Below, in pieces: positions 1 through 14,032 of a stretch of 64,000 nt of DNA. Source of the DNA: Glandiceps talaboti. Taxonomy: Eukaryota > Hemichordata > Enteropneusta > Spengelidae. The position numbers were made by a program, and so were the translations under genes. Every line of letters begins with the position of its first letter. Positions within the stretch are counted from its first letter, which is position 1. The stretch covers positions 13,786,651-13,850,650 of the forward strand of contig NC_135563.1 in assembly GCF_964340395.1 (NCBI RefSeq), read 5' to 3'. Below the pieces are notes generated by a model that had not been told where the DNA came from, did no database searches, and was given only the letters and a program-made list of their open reading frames with translations.

Positions 1-1496
1 TAAAAAATTATAGCTGTTGAAATGTTGAAATAAAAATTCAAATGAATACAAATTATATTCTACATAGATAATATATAAATCTCCGACCTGCAGATATGTA
101 CATGTACTACAGCTACACTTCTAGCTGGTTAATCTTTTGGAGAAAGTAAAATTAATCGAATTGCATGAGCGTCAATAATTAATAACATCAAAACACAAGA
201 GGTTTTGGGATAATAGGTTCCTAATAATTTAATAATATAATGGCATAAACCTGATATGAGAATGATACATAGTATATTGACAGACACTTGTTTTAAATGA
301 AATGAAATGAAATGAGCGATACCATAATGATTGACAGGTTTAGATATGTGTATGTTATCAGGGAGTCTTAATGTCGTTAAATTTTAATCTAGAAATTAAA
401 GATGCTTTGATGCTATACATGTACATATATATAAGTGAACCATGTTAATCATTGCACATTGAACTATGCTTTAATGCTCTCAACAACATCTAGTGTAGTA
501 TGTCTGTGACTCACTCTCCTGAAGGTTTTATGTGATTTTTTGACATGGAGGAGGACATTAACAACCACGAGGAATTTGCAGATGCTGTAGATGTATAGAA
601 ATTGCAGTAGGCTTTGTAGTCTTAAAGATTAAAGCTGTGTGTGATGAGACAGACAGATCAATTCTCTCTTACAATGACAAACAACATCTGTTATACAAGA
701 TTGAGATAGCCATGGATTCACAATCCACTGTGTATTCAAAGGAAGTCGAATTCCATGGTTTGTACAATACAAACTACTCAGTTCAGTACAGTGAGATCCA
801 CAATTCATGTACTTATTTATTTCATTCAGTTAGATATGACTCATTGACTGAACATCACTACCTTTGGAACATTTTCATTTTCATCTCAGAATTACCTTCA
901 TAATATTACGTCTTTTTCTTCAAATTGATGACAATTTCTACAAATACATGTAAGTACGATAGATTTCAATTCATTTTGACTCAATGCAACGGAGGTAGAA
1001 TTTTAAAAAATATATAAAGAAAGTGAAAAGAATTCCAGTAACATAAAACTGAACACTGAAACACATAAAACTGAGTACAGACATGAAAAAGAAACATGAA
1101 TCTGTTTCAGACCCATTATAAAATGAGAACTATAACAAGAGTTAAAATTCAGAGACTCTAAATTTTGGGTTGAAACATGATATGAAACATATTTTAATGA
1201 AGTATGTATTAGATCTTCATTCAGGACAATTTGTGTTCCATGAAAATTTAACTTCAATGGAATCGTTGTATATGTGATATTTTAATAATTCTACCACAGT
1301 GGGTAATTTCCTGTAAATAATCAAATATGAAATATTGACATGTTTATCCCCATTTTAAATTCATTCGTGAAAATGTGGAAATCACAATAACAAAATTGTG
1401 CCAATGGCACTGCAGCACACCTAACTGCAATGAACAACTCACTGCTTACGATACAAGGATTGTTGAGGCAGCTTGTGCAGTTAAGACAAAACAGTA

Positions 1497-1866
1497 CCAT
1501 TAGATTAGTCTTGATTACCCAGACTCTCGCCACTGGGGGGCTCTGTGTATGACACCTCCCCAGTCTGGGGAAATGAGATTCCAACTCATCCACGCAGGAA
1601 GTAGCTTCTAGAGCAGTGCATGCTGGGGAATACTTGACGTCCAACATTGTAGGTACTTTCGTGACAATTTATCACTGCTCAAGCGAGTGATACATCTAAA
1701 TTACAACAAAGAGGCCTCGTAGGCCCATTTTTTTATGACTGAAGAAATTTACTGTGGGACTCCTGGCACGGGTTAGTTGAAATGTGCTTTCCCCAGCTCT
1801 TGTCTGGGTGGTCTCGTAGATGAACTCCAAGTGGTGAGAGTCAGGGTAACGAGACTACCATTAGAT
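1497..1866. mobile_element. Mutator-like miniature inverted-repeat element with 9-bp target-site duplication
   Basis: The element proper is 1506-1857 (352 bp). Its left end TAGTCTTGATTACCCAGACT and the complement of its right end TAGTCTCGTTACCCTGACTC continue as imperfect inverted repeats for about 30 bp. It is flanked on both sides by the same 9 bases, CCATTAGAT (1497-1505 and 1858-1866). A 9-bp duplication is typical of Mutator (MULE) transposons. It contains no transposase and is non-autonomous. Confidence 0.8.
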
Positions 1867-2809
1867 GTGCTTTCCTCTCTTTTTTTGTTCACAACAGTCT
1901 TCATACAAATGCATATTTTGAAGAAAAAAAAGTTACTTGTTATGATTCAAATTTATATTTAATTGCCATCCATTTCAATTTTAAAACTATAGGGTGTTGA
2001 ATCAATAAAGGGTACATGTAATATGTAAATGTGATTTTAAATATGAAAAGTATAATTACTACTGATACGGCAATTTTAATTTATAATTCATAAAATCCAT
2101 CATTTTAGAGTCTAATCAATATACCCAATAATCCATATACATATGCACACATCAACAAAGCTGCTAGTGTTTCTCTACACTCAGTGTTCTCCACAGGTTT
2201 GGTGGCAAATCATTTGCATAATAATCTACATATCATTTGCATAGTTATTTACATGAATTATGCATATCATTAGCATTCAAACTCACACACTTTTACATGC
2301 TTTACAAATAATATAATGGGATGAGTCATGAATTCTCTGATACTCTGACCACTTTCAAACATATTTTTGAAGAAATTCTACACATTTTGGTGAAATTTGA
2401 GTCCGGAAAATTCAATGCAAATTAAGATGAATATGTCTGTAGTTTTAATTTTGATGTCTGTAAATTACCATCCTACTGAGAGAGAGAGATATTTCATGTC
2501 TGGGATGACTAAACATAGATCAATATGCACAGAGAGAACATGTTGAAGATGTGCTGAATGTTTACAAGACAATTTGAGAGCAAAAAATACCATGTCCGAA
2601 ATTAGAATGTAAGAAAATACTTATTGAATAAATTCTTCTGGACAACATGATATTCTTACTGCAAAGGATTTCAGAGAAAATATCTTCTGTGAAATGTGTA
2701 GAATGTGATTGTAATATTGTACACAATTAAACAAAATCTGCAAATAAATGTCAGGAAAATTTTTCATTTTCATTCTAATATTTTTTGTAATACTGTACAT
2801 TTCTACATC

Positions 2810-2830
2810 GGGGGGGGGGGGGGGGGGGGG
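2810..2830. repeat. 21-base G homopolymer
   Basis: One of six G/C homopolymers of 11-22 bases in the window. The others are at 9290-9311, 21978-21993, 24129-24141, 29671-29681 and 44248-44264. Confidence 0.95.
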
Positions 2831-3994
2831 CATGAAGTCTTAACCTATAATTCTTATTGTTGGGCAACCCTATCCTCTAAATTTGAATTCATCTGTGCAG
2901 AGGGTAAAATGACTTTTTTGTTTTGTCATGATTGAGTCTACATTAGAGAAGTCTAACTTGTCATCATTATCGGTAAGTAAAATGCCCTTCAGAATATAAA
3001 TCTAGGCCAATAACAACACAACCGACTCTCTCAACAACTGCATAAGTCATGCATATACATGTACAAGTGGTCTTGTCATGAAATTCTTTACTACCAACCA
3101 ATGATTATCTCATATTAAGGTTAAATAAAACAGGAAAAAGTGAAATGTAGGTATACAAATTACAACAAGATGGCTATAGGGTGCATGTGATGAATATATG
3201 TGCATTACAAATGGCACAGCAGCACTGAATTGCAATTAGGGCTTTCCAGTACATGTTATTAAGGAATTCCATGGGCAACACTAAAAGCTAGCAACTTGTC
3301 TAAATGAGTTTGCTGTACCTCCAGATAGCCATTTCATTTGAATTTCCAATGTAGTGCTGTCAAAGTTACACAGGTTAATTTCTTTTGGGTATTGAAAAGG
3401 CTATCATTATTTTAACAGAGTCAATTGACAAAATTGGTTTGGGTCGCATGTGTCACAATCAAGGCATGACCCCTATGGCTTGGAATCGATTGAAAGCTAT
3501 CGGCAATGTTCCCACTAAATGCTGATGGTGATTTCAATTTTAATTTCCAGCTTTTTACGAATCTAATTTGCATTGGATTAAATCCTGTAGATAACTGACA
3601 ATGATTTCTCACTACTCTATTCAGAGTGAAGTTGCCACTATCAAGTTGTTATCAGACTGTTTTAGTAAGGCGATATATTGACCTAGGTATGCTACAACTA
3701 ACATGTTCCACCTGTGACTGACACAATCTACACATGTACATGTATGTACAGTTACTACTACAAATGATGCATGGTTCTTCATATCTGAAATTACTTTATT
3801 CTGAAGAAAATGAATTTTACTTATTTGTTGTTTTGCAAGAAGTGTAAGGTATTATGCAACCTGACTGTGTTTGCTAGTATTTGATTGTATTCATAGAGTT
3901 GGCTCAGATTGGCATTAACTGTATCCAATACATTGTACAAATCCTACCTTATGTTAGTAGACACATGTATATGCAACTATCTCATGCGTACATG

Positions 3995-4029
<35 letters not shown>

Positions 4030-7000
4030 GTATATGTGACAATGTTGTGCATACATTTGTGTGTACATGTATACCGCATTAGTGCAACAAATTTGTGAGA
4101 ATATCTTTCCAAAATGTATGATATACACAAAGTTACTCTATAAATATAAACACTCATGTAGTACATACAACATATACTTTTAATCTATAAAACTGTGCAT
4201 ATCAACACAGTCATAGAAACAAACACTTGTTATGTCAAAAACTTGTTTTTGTTATTTATGTGGCAAAAGCAGTGTGTGAAAGGAAAACCATTCCCCAGGA
4301 TGTTTACAAGTTGTGTGGTTTTCACAATTAGCATAGAACTATTAGAGACACTTACTAAAGTACCGGTTTAGTACTGTTAAAAACAAGACACCCCATGAGA
4401 GTCATAAAACAATTAACTACATGTATTATGACTAAATAAATTGGTGTGGAATCTTTAGTACTACCTTGTTATCTAACTATTGCCTTAGTCTCTTCAGCAA
4501 GTGAGTCAAAATTTGATCACTTCAGTTACAAATCATAAAGCTAGATTCAAGTCAACACAGATACTCAAACTCATTTGCAATGTAACTGAGTAAGAGCAGC
4601 ACTATTTTTCATCATTAGAACATTGCTACGAAGTTTATTTTAAGGTAGAATGCACCTCAAAGACAAATTTCCAAAAGTTGTTCAATTCTCTCCAAACTTT
4701 GTCACATGAAAGCTTGTTCCTGGTCCTTTTGAAACAATAGAAGAGAAATGTTGGGGTTTCACCGTCTTGTTTTCAAGGAAATAATCAATCTTTTATTTTC
4801 CCATAAACATGAAGTGAACTTTCACTTCATGTAATTTATACTACATTCACCTGAGACTCCACTTCATACAAAACTACATTGTATCATGTTTGTACTTGAA
4901 GAGGGACGGAAGTACAGAAATGGACTTTTGTTTCTTTATTATTTACTTAAGGAGCTGGCAAAGTAGGTGAAACTTGAGTTTTTACCATTATTTTCAGAAA
5001 AATGACAATTACCTATATACGATACACTAACATCATATAACAATTACTGAATTTTTTCCATTCCTAACAAGAGTACTTTTGTTAAAAACTTTATAGGGGA
5101 TAAAAGACACTTTACATGTATATACCCTGTTGGTCAAGTTCTCTATGTATCCATTTCAGACCTTCAATAGTGCAAATGTTGTAAGTGTTCATACTCAGAT
5201 TGCAAGCTTTTACATACCTACTTCTACATGCATTCTGTATGCTTTGGCATAAGTTTGACATGTTACAGAACGCCAGTGATCCGTAACAATACCAAAGCCC
5301 TATATTGACGGGTTTTATCAAAATAACACAGGTTACACGTGCACTGTAACACAAAACGGCTACCTAAAGTTGCCAATTAAAAGTACTAACACCCTAACAT
5401 GGATGAATGCCATCTCGCTTTAGAAAAGTCCAATACACGATTATGGAAGTAGCTCGCTGCAACAAATGACTACAGGTTATAACAACAAACATACCCTGGT
5501 TACACTTCATGCTTTACTGAGTACAAAAGGAAGAAAATGTCACAGAAATTTCATGCTCTATGTATATCAAAGAAAAAGGTCCCCATAAATCTTCACCAGG
5601 TTAATTTCCTCAACCAGAACTAACATATAACCACAAATTTCATGAGGGTGTTCACAGTACTATTCACCATGCTTTCAAGTTTCATTCTAAATATATTTTT
5701 CATTATTTACAAGTTAAATCCGAACATTTTCTTTGAATCAAAATAAACAATATTATGTAAAATTCTTTTCAAGAAATTTCTAAAGAACAGTCTGCATAAT
5801 TTGTTTATTCAAATGTCAGATTTCCCACCATGCTTTGCAGTTCCTCGTCCTGGCCAGGACTATATTATTTTGTTATACGCTCACAGATATACATTGCTTC
5901 ATTTTGGTTTCAATCACTTTAGTTGTTGTAATGATTTCACAACTTGTGAAGTAGAACTCTCCGATAACACAAACAGTCTTCCGGTCTCCCGATACTCTGA
6001 CCTAAATATCTACCATATTTTTAACACCATAATGGAACAAAATATATAAATAACACGAGGTGAAGGAATTCCTTGAAGACTGCCTTGATGACTTGAAGTG
6101 TGTGTTATTCATGGTGGGCTCAGCAAGCCAAGAACAGGCCTTTATGGCCTTCATTGTGTTGACTACATTGTCTAAATAACTTCTAAGCCATCAACCGACT
6201 GACATCTTGTGTGCTGTCAATACATCATTACCCCAGTTTACCTTTTAACTGTACATGAATGTTGAATCAACATGACCCATGTCTTTCATACATTCTTTAG
6301 GAAGGTCATTACATTATGTGACATGTTATTTTAAATGAATACAAAATATCAACAACATGGACACTTACAAACGTTACTTGCAAAAAATTGAAAGTTTATT
6401 CTACATAGGCAAAAAATAGACTGAAGATACATCTTATCGCTTGATCCTCATTAGTCTGGGAAATGATGGCTGACATGGGCTGTACCTTAACAGACAAGGT
6501 AAGAAAAGGATGGACAAAAATTTTGCACTCTATACCTCTTCTTTTGAATATGAGGTGGGTGGAGGGTCTATGATATAATTAACAGCTACATCATTTTCAT
6601 GTTGACGGAAATTTCCATTATCACTACCAACCTTTTCTACCTTGTCAAAATTTGCGATGAAAGCCTAGCATTACACTGACACTGTAAATGGACAAGATTC
6701 GATAGCCTCAGATGTTATTTAGGTAAAAACTTTCATCTTGAAATATACTTAATTGATAAATTATTCACATCATCATTATTTCTGCTCTGATAGTCTGTGT
6801 CTTGTTATTGCCATCTAAAAGAACTTATTAATTGCATTGCATTATTTATATCGTCCATCCTGAGAAGTAATATCAAACTCCCAGCATGCATCTGTCCACC
6901 ATGTCAAGTGTAGGGCTTAAACACACAATTTTGGGGTTATTGTGACCCATCCCATCTGCAGTTTAAAACTATTTTCTTTCATGATCCAACAGTGACTTTT

Positions 7001-7201
7001 ATACACATGTTCATTGCCAGATTGTCTTTACACTAAAAAGTCATTTTAGGAAACCATTTTTTTCTTTTTTCTCACAATAAAACCTCACATTAGTTACATC
7101 AGCAACACTAAATCGCAGCTTTCTTCTACTCTATAAGCAGTAATCAATCCATTTAGATCCAAGTCAGTGTTCGCTGTACACTGTCTCCAGCTCTATGGTT
7201 T

Positions 7202-7422
7202 TATCCATGTGTTGCTAGGATACCAAGTTCTACATGTCTAGAATCAGTACCCTTCACATCTTGTTTGCTTTGTAAAACAGAAAGTAGTTGTCCTGCCAAA
7301 CTGACTATGTTTGAAATTCTTCCTCTTAAGATTTCACATTTTTGTGACAGGATGCTAGCAATACGATGGAATTCAATATCGATTTTGTCTATTTTCAAAC
7401 TATATTTTAAGGAGAACCTGTC
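7202..7422 (-). CDS. possible terminal exon of an unrecognised gene
   Basis: A good acceptor (pyrimidine run then GACAG) at about 7420 on the minus strand opens into about 72 codons ending in TAA near 7201. The product contains KIDIEFHRIASILSQKCEIL and ISNIVSLAGQLLSVLQSK, an amphipathic coiled-coil-like pattern. I do not recognise the family and no linked upstream exon was found. It could belong to the LRR gene on the same strand, to another gene, or be chance. Confidence 0.3.
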
Positions 7423-7497
7423 AAAAAGACATGGGAATCCAGGTAGTTTTTAATTATTCTGAACTACTTTGACAGTATCTGGAACAGGAGACCTCAG

Positions 7498-7870
7498 ATT
7501 GATCAATGTCCAGTAGTAAGCCATCTTCCTTTGACTACAACAGACCAGACCAAAGACCTCAAACTGCAGATTACTGTATGGTAGTAAACTGCCTTCCTTC
7601 AGACACAACACACCTGACCAGAGACCTCGGCGGATTGATCATGTTCAGTAGTAAGCCATCTTCCTTTGACTACAACAGACCAGACCAAAGACTTCAAACT
7701 GACCACTGTATTGTAATAAATCGCCATCCTTCAGCCACAAAACACCAGACCAGAGACCTCGAATTGATCAATGCATGCTAGTAAATCATCTTCTTTTGGC
7801 CACAACAAAAACCAGAGACCTCAAATTGATCAATGTATGGTAGTAAACTGCTTTCCTTCGGCCACATCAG
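7498..7870. repeat. higher-order tandem repeat, ~68-bp units in ~135-bp pairs
   Basis: AGTAGTAAGCCATCTTCCTT begins at 7512 and again at 7647 (135 bp apart). Half-units such as GTAGTAAACTGCCTTCCTTC fall midway, and each unit carries an ACCAGA(C)CAGAGACCTC-type tail and TTGATCAATG. Five to six units decay toward the right end. An open frame across it on the plus strand is a consequence of the repeat and is not considered a gene. Confidence 0.75.
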
Positions 7871-10800
7871 TCAAGAATTTTTTCTATCCGATCAAGGTTA
7901 TCTAGATCATTACTCAGGCTGCCTTAATAGGACTGATCATTAATTGTACCATGATGATGCAGATTACCATGTGATTGACAATGTTATGACAATGACAGTC
8001 TGCAGGATGAAGTACAAATGTATGTCCAGATGTAATGACATGGCAGCGCCAAAGACCAAATACTTTTCAATTTCCTAACAACATGTGTATTACTACATTG
8101 TAACAACCCTATTCTTACCGGTAGCAGTAGTGTACATGTATCTCTATTAATCCTATAGTACAAGTATTCCTCACAGTTTCTCTACATAGTAAATTTTACT
8201 AGGGGTTTTCCTCCAAGTTTATTGGAATTGAGATTTTTATAGCTACTTACTTTTCCCCCAGAGTTCAATGTTTATTTAGATGGTAATAAACGGCTCCTTA
8301 TCTTGATGGAGATAAAGTAACTTATTATCAGTATTAACTTTGAAAGTAGATGACACAAAATATCTAATTTATAGATGTTTGAAAGCTCTTCTTTCCAGGA
8401 CTTTATGACGTCTCACTACACAATCCTATCCATATGTTAACAAGTCTTTATCATTGATGATGGTAAAAAACGTGTAAAGTGGAAATTACACTGTTTAATA
8501 ATTTCACACACAGCAGATTTATATTTTGGCGTATCTAAGATCTTTTATGAAGACCAGTCAATCATCATTGCTAAATGCATGGATGAATAATTAAGCTACT
8601 CAGGAATGATGCAAATACTAATTTGGTCAAACACCTTTCATGGTGAGTCGGAAAGATTTTTGAATGTGTAGCATAGAAAATATCTATGAGTCTGACAATG
8701 AATAACTTTCTATAGAACTTTAGGTGAATGGAGTTGTTAAGATTAAATCTTTAGAATGAATGCTATTTCCTTCAATATTTTATACTGGTGGTGTTACAAA
8801 ATAAAAGTCCCTGGGAGTGATGCAACCACTCGGAACCAAACAACACTACATTTTTTAATGAGCTAGACAGCAATAAATGCTGTGTCACATACAGGGTGTC
8901 TAAATTTCCGGGGGAAGACATATTTTTTATCCATTCAGAGCAATAACAACTGGTACATTACATATTAAAGATGACGGCAAATAAATGAGTATTTTCAGGG
9001 ACTTCAGCTCAAGCCTTTGCTATCTTTCCTCCTCAAAAGTTGTTTTATTTCATTGTGTGTTTTTCACTGTGCATTTAAATGACCCATACAATATATTTCA
9101 TGGAAACATACATATTTTGGCAATTTTTTTTTCAATTTCAAATCAATAGAAACATGTATTGATTATCTGAGGGGTAGCTGGGAGGAACTAAATAACACAT
9201 ACATTACCACCACCACCACCACCACCACCCCCCAAATTGATAAATCATCAATGACTCTCAATTCATTCTATGATTTTGAAACATTTATTGGGGGGGGGGG
9301 GGGGGGGGGGGAGACAATCTAAACCGAGGAAGAATCAGTTTGAAATTTACTGCTACACTGAATTCAGCAAAGGAACAAGACACATTGGGATAAGCTTAAC
9401 ATATCATAGAGTAAATTTACTTTTACTCTATGACGGAATAATATTATTATACATGTACTAAGATTGCAAGAAGTATCAACTTCAATCAGTAGCAACAGTT
9501 TACTTTTTGGTATTCTTTGTAATTTAAAATTAAACCATGCTCTGCATCTTTCACCATGTCCTTGTAACAATATTGTTAGTTCTAAAGGACCCCATCCTTA
9601 CTTGCTAAACTATCTACCACACAATTGCTAAACAATCTGTCATTCTCTGTTTCTGTACATCTTTGTTTAGCAACAAGAATCCCATAATTACACATACTTC
9701 ATTTGCCATTGTCTGAGTGGACACAAGACCTGTGTGAAACCTAGTCTTCTGCTGGTGTAAGACACACAAAGGTAATCCTCTCCACAAAAGGAACAGTCAA
9801 ATTATGTAGTAGAGGGAACAAAACCTCAACAGAGGCACCCTTTTGTTGGGTCTAATCAGTTGAAATAATATGCACACCTTCAACAACAGTGAAGAAACTT
9901 TAAGCCATGCCAACAACGTACACTGGTCATTATCCAAGAAGATTTGAGAGTTGAACAGTTCACGACTATTGACGCCAGTCGGCCAGTCTTCTTTGTTTCG
10001 TGTCTCAGACTGACTAATTGGTTTTTAAAAATTTCAACAGGGGATATGAGGGACTTCATAACCCACTGAGACAAAATTGTAACATTGCACAATGTAATTT
10101 CAAAAGGCACATACAGGTAAAATTGTAACATTGCACAATGTTTTGCCATTAAAGACATACAAATAAAGTGCAGTTGTGAATACACAACATGAATAATGTC
10201 ACAGCTCAGAGGTGAAATTGAAAATCTGCATCAAAAAGGAGCATACTATTAGAAATTGATGCTTAAATTTTGCGAAAATGATGAACAACTGAAGTTACAC
10301 AAACACCTCTCTCCACTCTCCAAAAACATTTATTCACTGGTTCAAAAAAAAAAAGAATTTGAATTCATTTCAGTCATCTAAGATTTGATAGTGACCGACA
10401 CTAGTGCATCATGATGACATGCTAGTTTGATATGAGCTCTCGAAATCGATTCAATGAAAACGCCAAAGTCAACATTGTAACACTTCAAATTGAAAGACAG
10501 TTTGGGAGAGGAATTCTCCACCCAGCTTTACAGTATCAGCTTCAACAGGATCTTTGAAGTCTTTTAAAGTGGTTCTACAATGGGCCACCTTTTAAGCGTC
10601 TTAGAATAACACAGAAGACGTGGACTATGCAAGTGCCACCATGTTTGCCAAAGGAACAAAACTATTAAAGACTGTGTGAAAAGACTTTTCACAAAATAGC
10701 ATGAAAAGGGTGAAAGAACATATTCTGTCAGCAACAGACGCAAAGTACAAATTGAGAAACCCAAAGGTCATCATGAGCGCCGACAAAATGGCCGACAAAA

Positions 10801-13769
10801 AATGACCAAAAAACGACATCTTATCCATAGTAATGACATTTGTTCACAGCATACAACAAATCTTAGGTGCATGCACTTTCTTAACTTTACATTTTTTGGT
10901 ATTTGTTTAATCATTTTCTAACAGTTCTTTTGATAAACTTCATGTCAATTTTCTCAATTATTTCATTCAACAACCAAAGGCCATTTGAGTTGTCAACATA
11001 GAAATTATATTTATACGGGCAATCGGAATTTCAATATTTTATGGCAGATCATTTCCAAAACTACACTGTGAGAAACTTACATTTTATAAAGACTTTGATG
11101 GACTTTCCAGGACTGATTGAAATTCTATGACTTTCCATAAATATGTAATTTTAAACCCTACAAACCATTGTCTATATAGTATGGATTGAAAACAATTTAG
11201 CCATTAACAAATTTGTTCAAAACTCCTTTGGAAGTTGTACCTTCTGCTCTCCCCTTTTGATCAGATCTATGAAAGTCAACATAATCCCATTTGTACATCC
11301 TTTCTTAGTTTTCCTTACAAGTGTATAATTAAAGCATATGTTTACTTTGGTACTTATACATGTCAATAACTAAAGTACTTCATTATTACATGTAGTTTAT
11401 AATTAATAATTACAATTTTATTTTACTCATATTTTTCTCATAAACCCTAAAATCTACATGTAGTTCTGGATACAAACATAATGTTACATGCCATTGTTAC
11501 ATGTCTTATTAAGAAGACATTCTTAACATGTAGTTTATTTCTTTTACTTCCGCTAATGCACGTCAAAAAAAAGGCAGTGTCTTAATAAAAGAAATGATTG
11601 AATTATTAATTATGAATATCACATTTAAGCCTAAAATGCTATACAACAACCTAAACAATGGTGCATAATAGCAAGTTTTTGATATTCAAATAAATAGTAC
11701 ACGTAAGCAGTCAGTTTTGACCTATACATGTATGTGTTAATACCATCCTCTTTGAAAGCCATATTTGGATACTCATGCAATAAAATGATCCACAAAACAC
11801 ACTCCCTCTCTAGCAATTCTGTAACACAAGTAAAATGATATTAGCTAGAGTGACAGGTCTAGATCGGCTACAAAATTGAGAATTTATTGTTCCTTTTTAC
11901 TGTACATAGATTGACACAGCTTGGCTGATTACAGGGCTCTTTGCTGGCATCCTGGATGTGATTTGACTCTTTTATAGGAATCTTGTGATTATGTTAGTCG
12001 ATGTACGATTGAAGTGAATGGCTTTCAACTGTCAACCTGTCACTTTCAATCACAGCCTGTCACAGTGATCGCATCAAAACAGGGAGCCCATACAAACCAC
12101 TACAACTGACTCACACAATTGTAATTTTACTGTAATCGTTGGCAGTACAGTTGAAGAGGGCCCCTATTGAGCAGTCACGCAAGTATATGATAAGCACGTA
12201 TATTATAAGAACAGCACACTCCCATCCTCTCTGAGCGTTTGAGTTAGTGCCATTTCATGTTAATAAAGTTCCTGATTTGTAGATCGGATAAAATCTGCTG
12301 GAACTGTTGTGACAGCAAGTTTAGTTATTGTTGGCGCAAGGAAAGAGGTATAATGCAAACTGATACTGATGGACATTTGAATTCTGCTAACATCATAATG
12401 CATTCCTCGTTAGTACAGTACACAAATGTAACATGTACTGCACAACATTCATATAAGAAACAGTCCTGTTTTTCCATTTCTGTTTGTTTTACTTTAATCA
12501 TACATAATTACATCAAAAGAAACAGCCATGTGATTTCCCTGCCTATTAAATCCAATTCTGTCATTAAAGACAGCTTGTTTTTTTTCCATTTCTCAACTCT
12601 GTTCAAGAAACGACCCAGTTTTAACATTTCTCCACCTGCCTTTTATCTGGTTGTGCTAGACCATAGACAAACCTCCGGTAATAACACTGTTTGAGCATAC
12701 ACAACATTACCAATTTAGCTAACTGGCTAAGGACTTTGGTTCCGCATACATGCACCATTTAAGCTGGATGTGAAGAATGTTCTTCTACAGCATGTTGAAG
12801 AGCTTTTATTCTGTACACGCTACATGTTGTTTTCTTTGATAAAAACCTAATGGTCAGAACGTGAAGTGTCACTGATTGCATGTAACATCCATCTTCAACA
12901 ACAAAATGTAGTGTATAGTTATTCCTGGAACAGGTTTTGGGTAACTCATTATCCTTTATATGGTGACTTCTCTATTTCAACTGCCCACCCAGAGTGATCA
13001 ACAACTACAGTACCAAATTGAACTAGAATATGACTCACTCAGTTTTGTATATTTTTGACTTGGTAAAGTAATGATCTTACACTTAAACAAACCCTACAGC
13101 AATATTTTGGAGATCAGCTGTACACCATGACAATATTGACTACTCCAGCTGTTTTATCAGTGATGGTCATTTCTGATATGTTACAGTAATTTACATAATT
13201 TACAGTAGGTGGGAAAAGTGTACATGTACAGTACTGCCTCCTTTTCTGTCTTTCAACACTTTTACCTATGACTGACAGAAATGTTAAAATTTTCTCCACT
13301 TCTAAGTGTGTTGCTACTTGATTTTAAATGAATGCACTAGGTGGCAAATTTTACAAACTACTTTCTATCTTTCAATAATTTACCCACAAAATATATTATA
13401 CTTTTTCTTCTTTTTTATGACCAAATTGTGTTACAAGATTTTGAGGACATCAATTGGGTTGATCAAATCATAGAAAAATGTTACATTCACCTTCAATATG
13501 CTGGGTAAAGAGATTACCATAGTCTGATTAGATTTGATATTAATTTTTGAAATGGATGCACTCTTCACCTTATGACTTGTTCTCCTTGTCATGCATTCAG
13601 AGTGAAAGTTGATGATTTTTGCAACCTTGTATCTGTCTACCACTGGAAACTCTAAGACATAGGTAGATACTACTGAAAGGTATCCAGTAAATAGCCCATC
13701 GTTAAAAAGCTTTGAATGTGAACGACAAAACCCTGAGGAAAACATTGCAATGTCATCAATAGCCGGAAC

Positions 13770-14032
13770 ATGTGCAATTTGCATTGGTTATCATTGGACA
13801 CATCATTACATGCAGCTTTAGAAGATTCCCTCAAGTTTAAAGAAAGAAGGCCTCTTGGCAGTCGGGAAGCATCAAAGCTATCATCCGCCGTAGCAGCTCA
13901 CTTTACTCAAGTAGTGGGGGAAGACTCACCAAGCTTGGAATCAATCCACACTAAGTGTCCAATTCTAAATGCCTTTCCAGCTTACGGCTATACGTGGAGA
14001 CAACTTTCTCATTACAGGTATGTACTTATACA
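13770..14032 (+). CDS. possible internal exon of an unrecognised plus-strand gene
   Basis: A stretch with higher GC than its surroundings reads ALEDSLKFKERRPLGSREAS and then SLESIHTKCPILNAFPAYGY. It ends at a strong donor (TACAG|GTATGT) near 14031. No partner exon or family was recognised. An overlapping minus-strand frame (13431-13784) with an acceptor-like TTTTCCTCAG also exists, so the coding strand is unclear. Confidence 0.25.

Noticed and set aside
7506-7781. 91-codon plus-strand frame with an internal repeat
   Set aside because: The frame coincides with the 68/135-bp tandem repeat and ends inside it; no splice context.
12257-12694. 145-codon plus-strand frame
   Set aside because: Composition is Phe/Ser/Lys/Asn-rich as expected of AT-rich non-coding DNA; no splice or homology support. 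Length is somewhat unusual, so not impossible.
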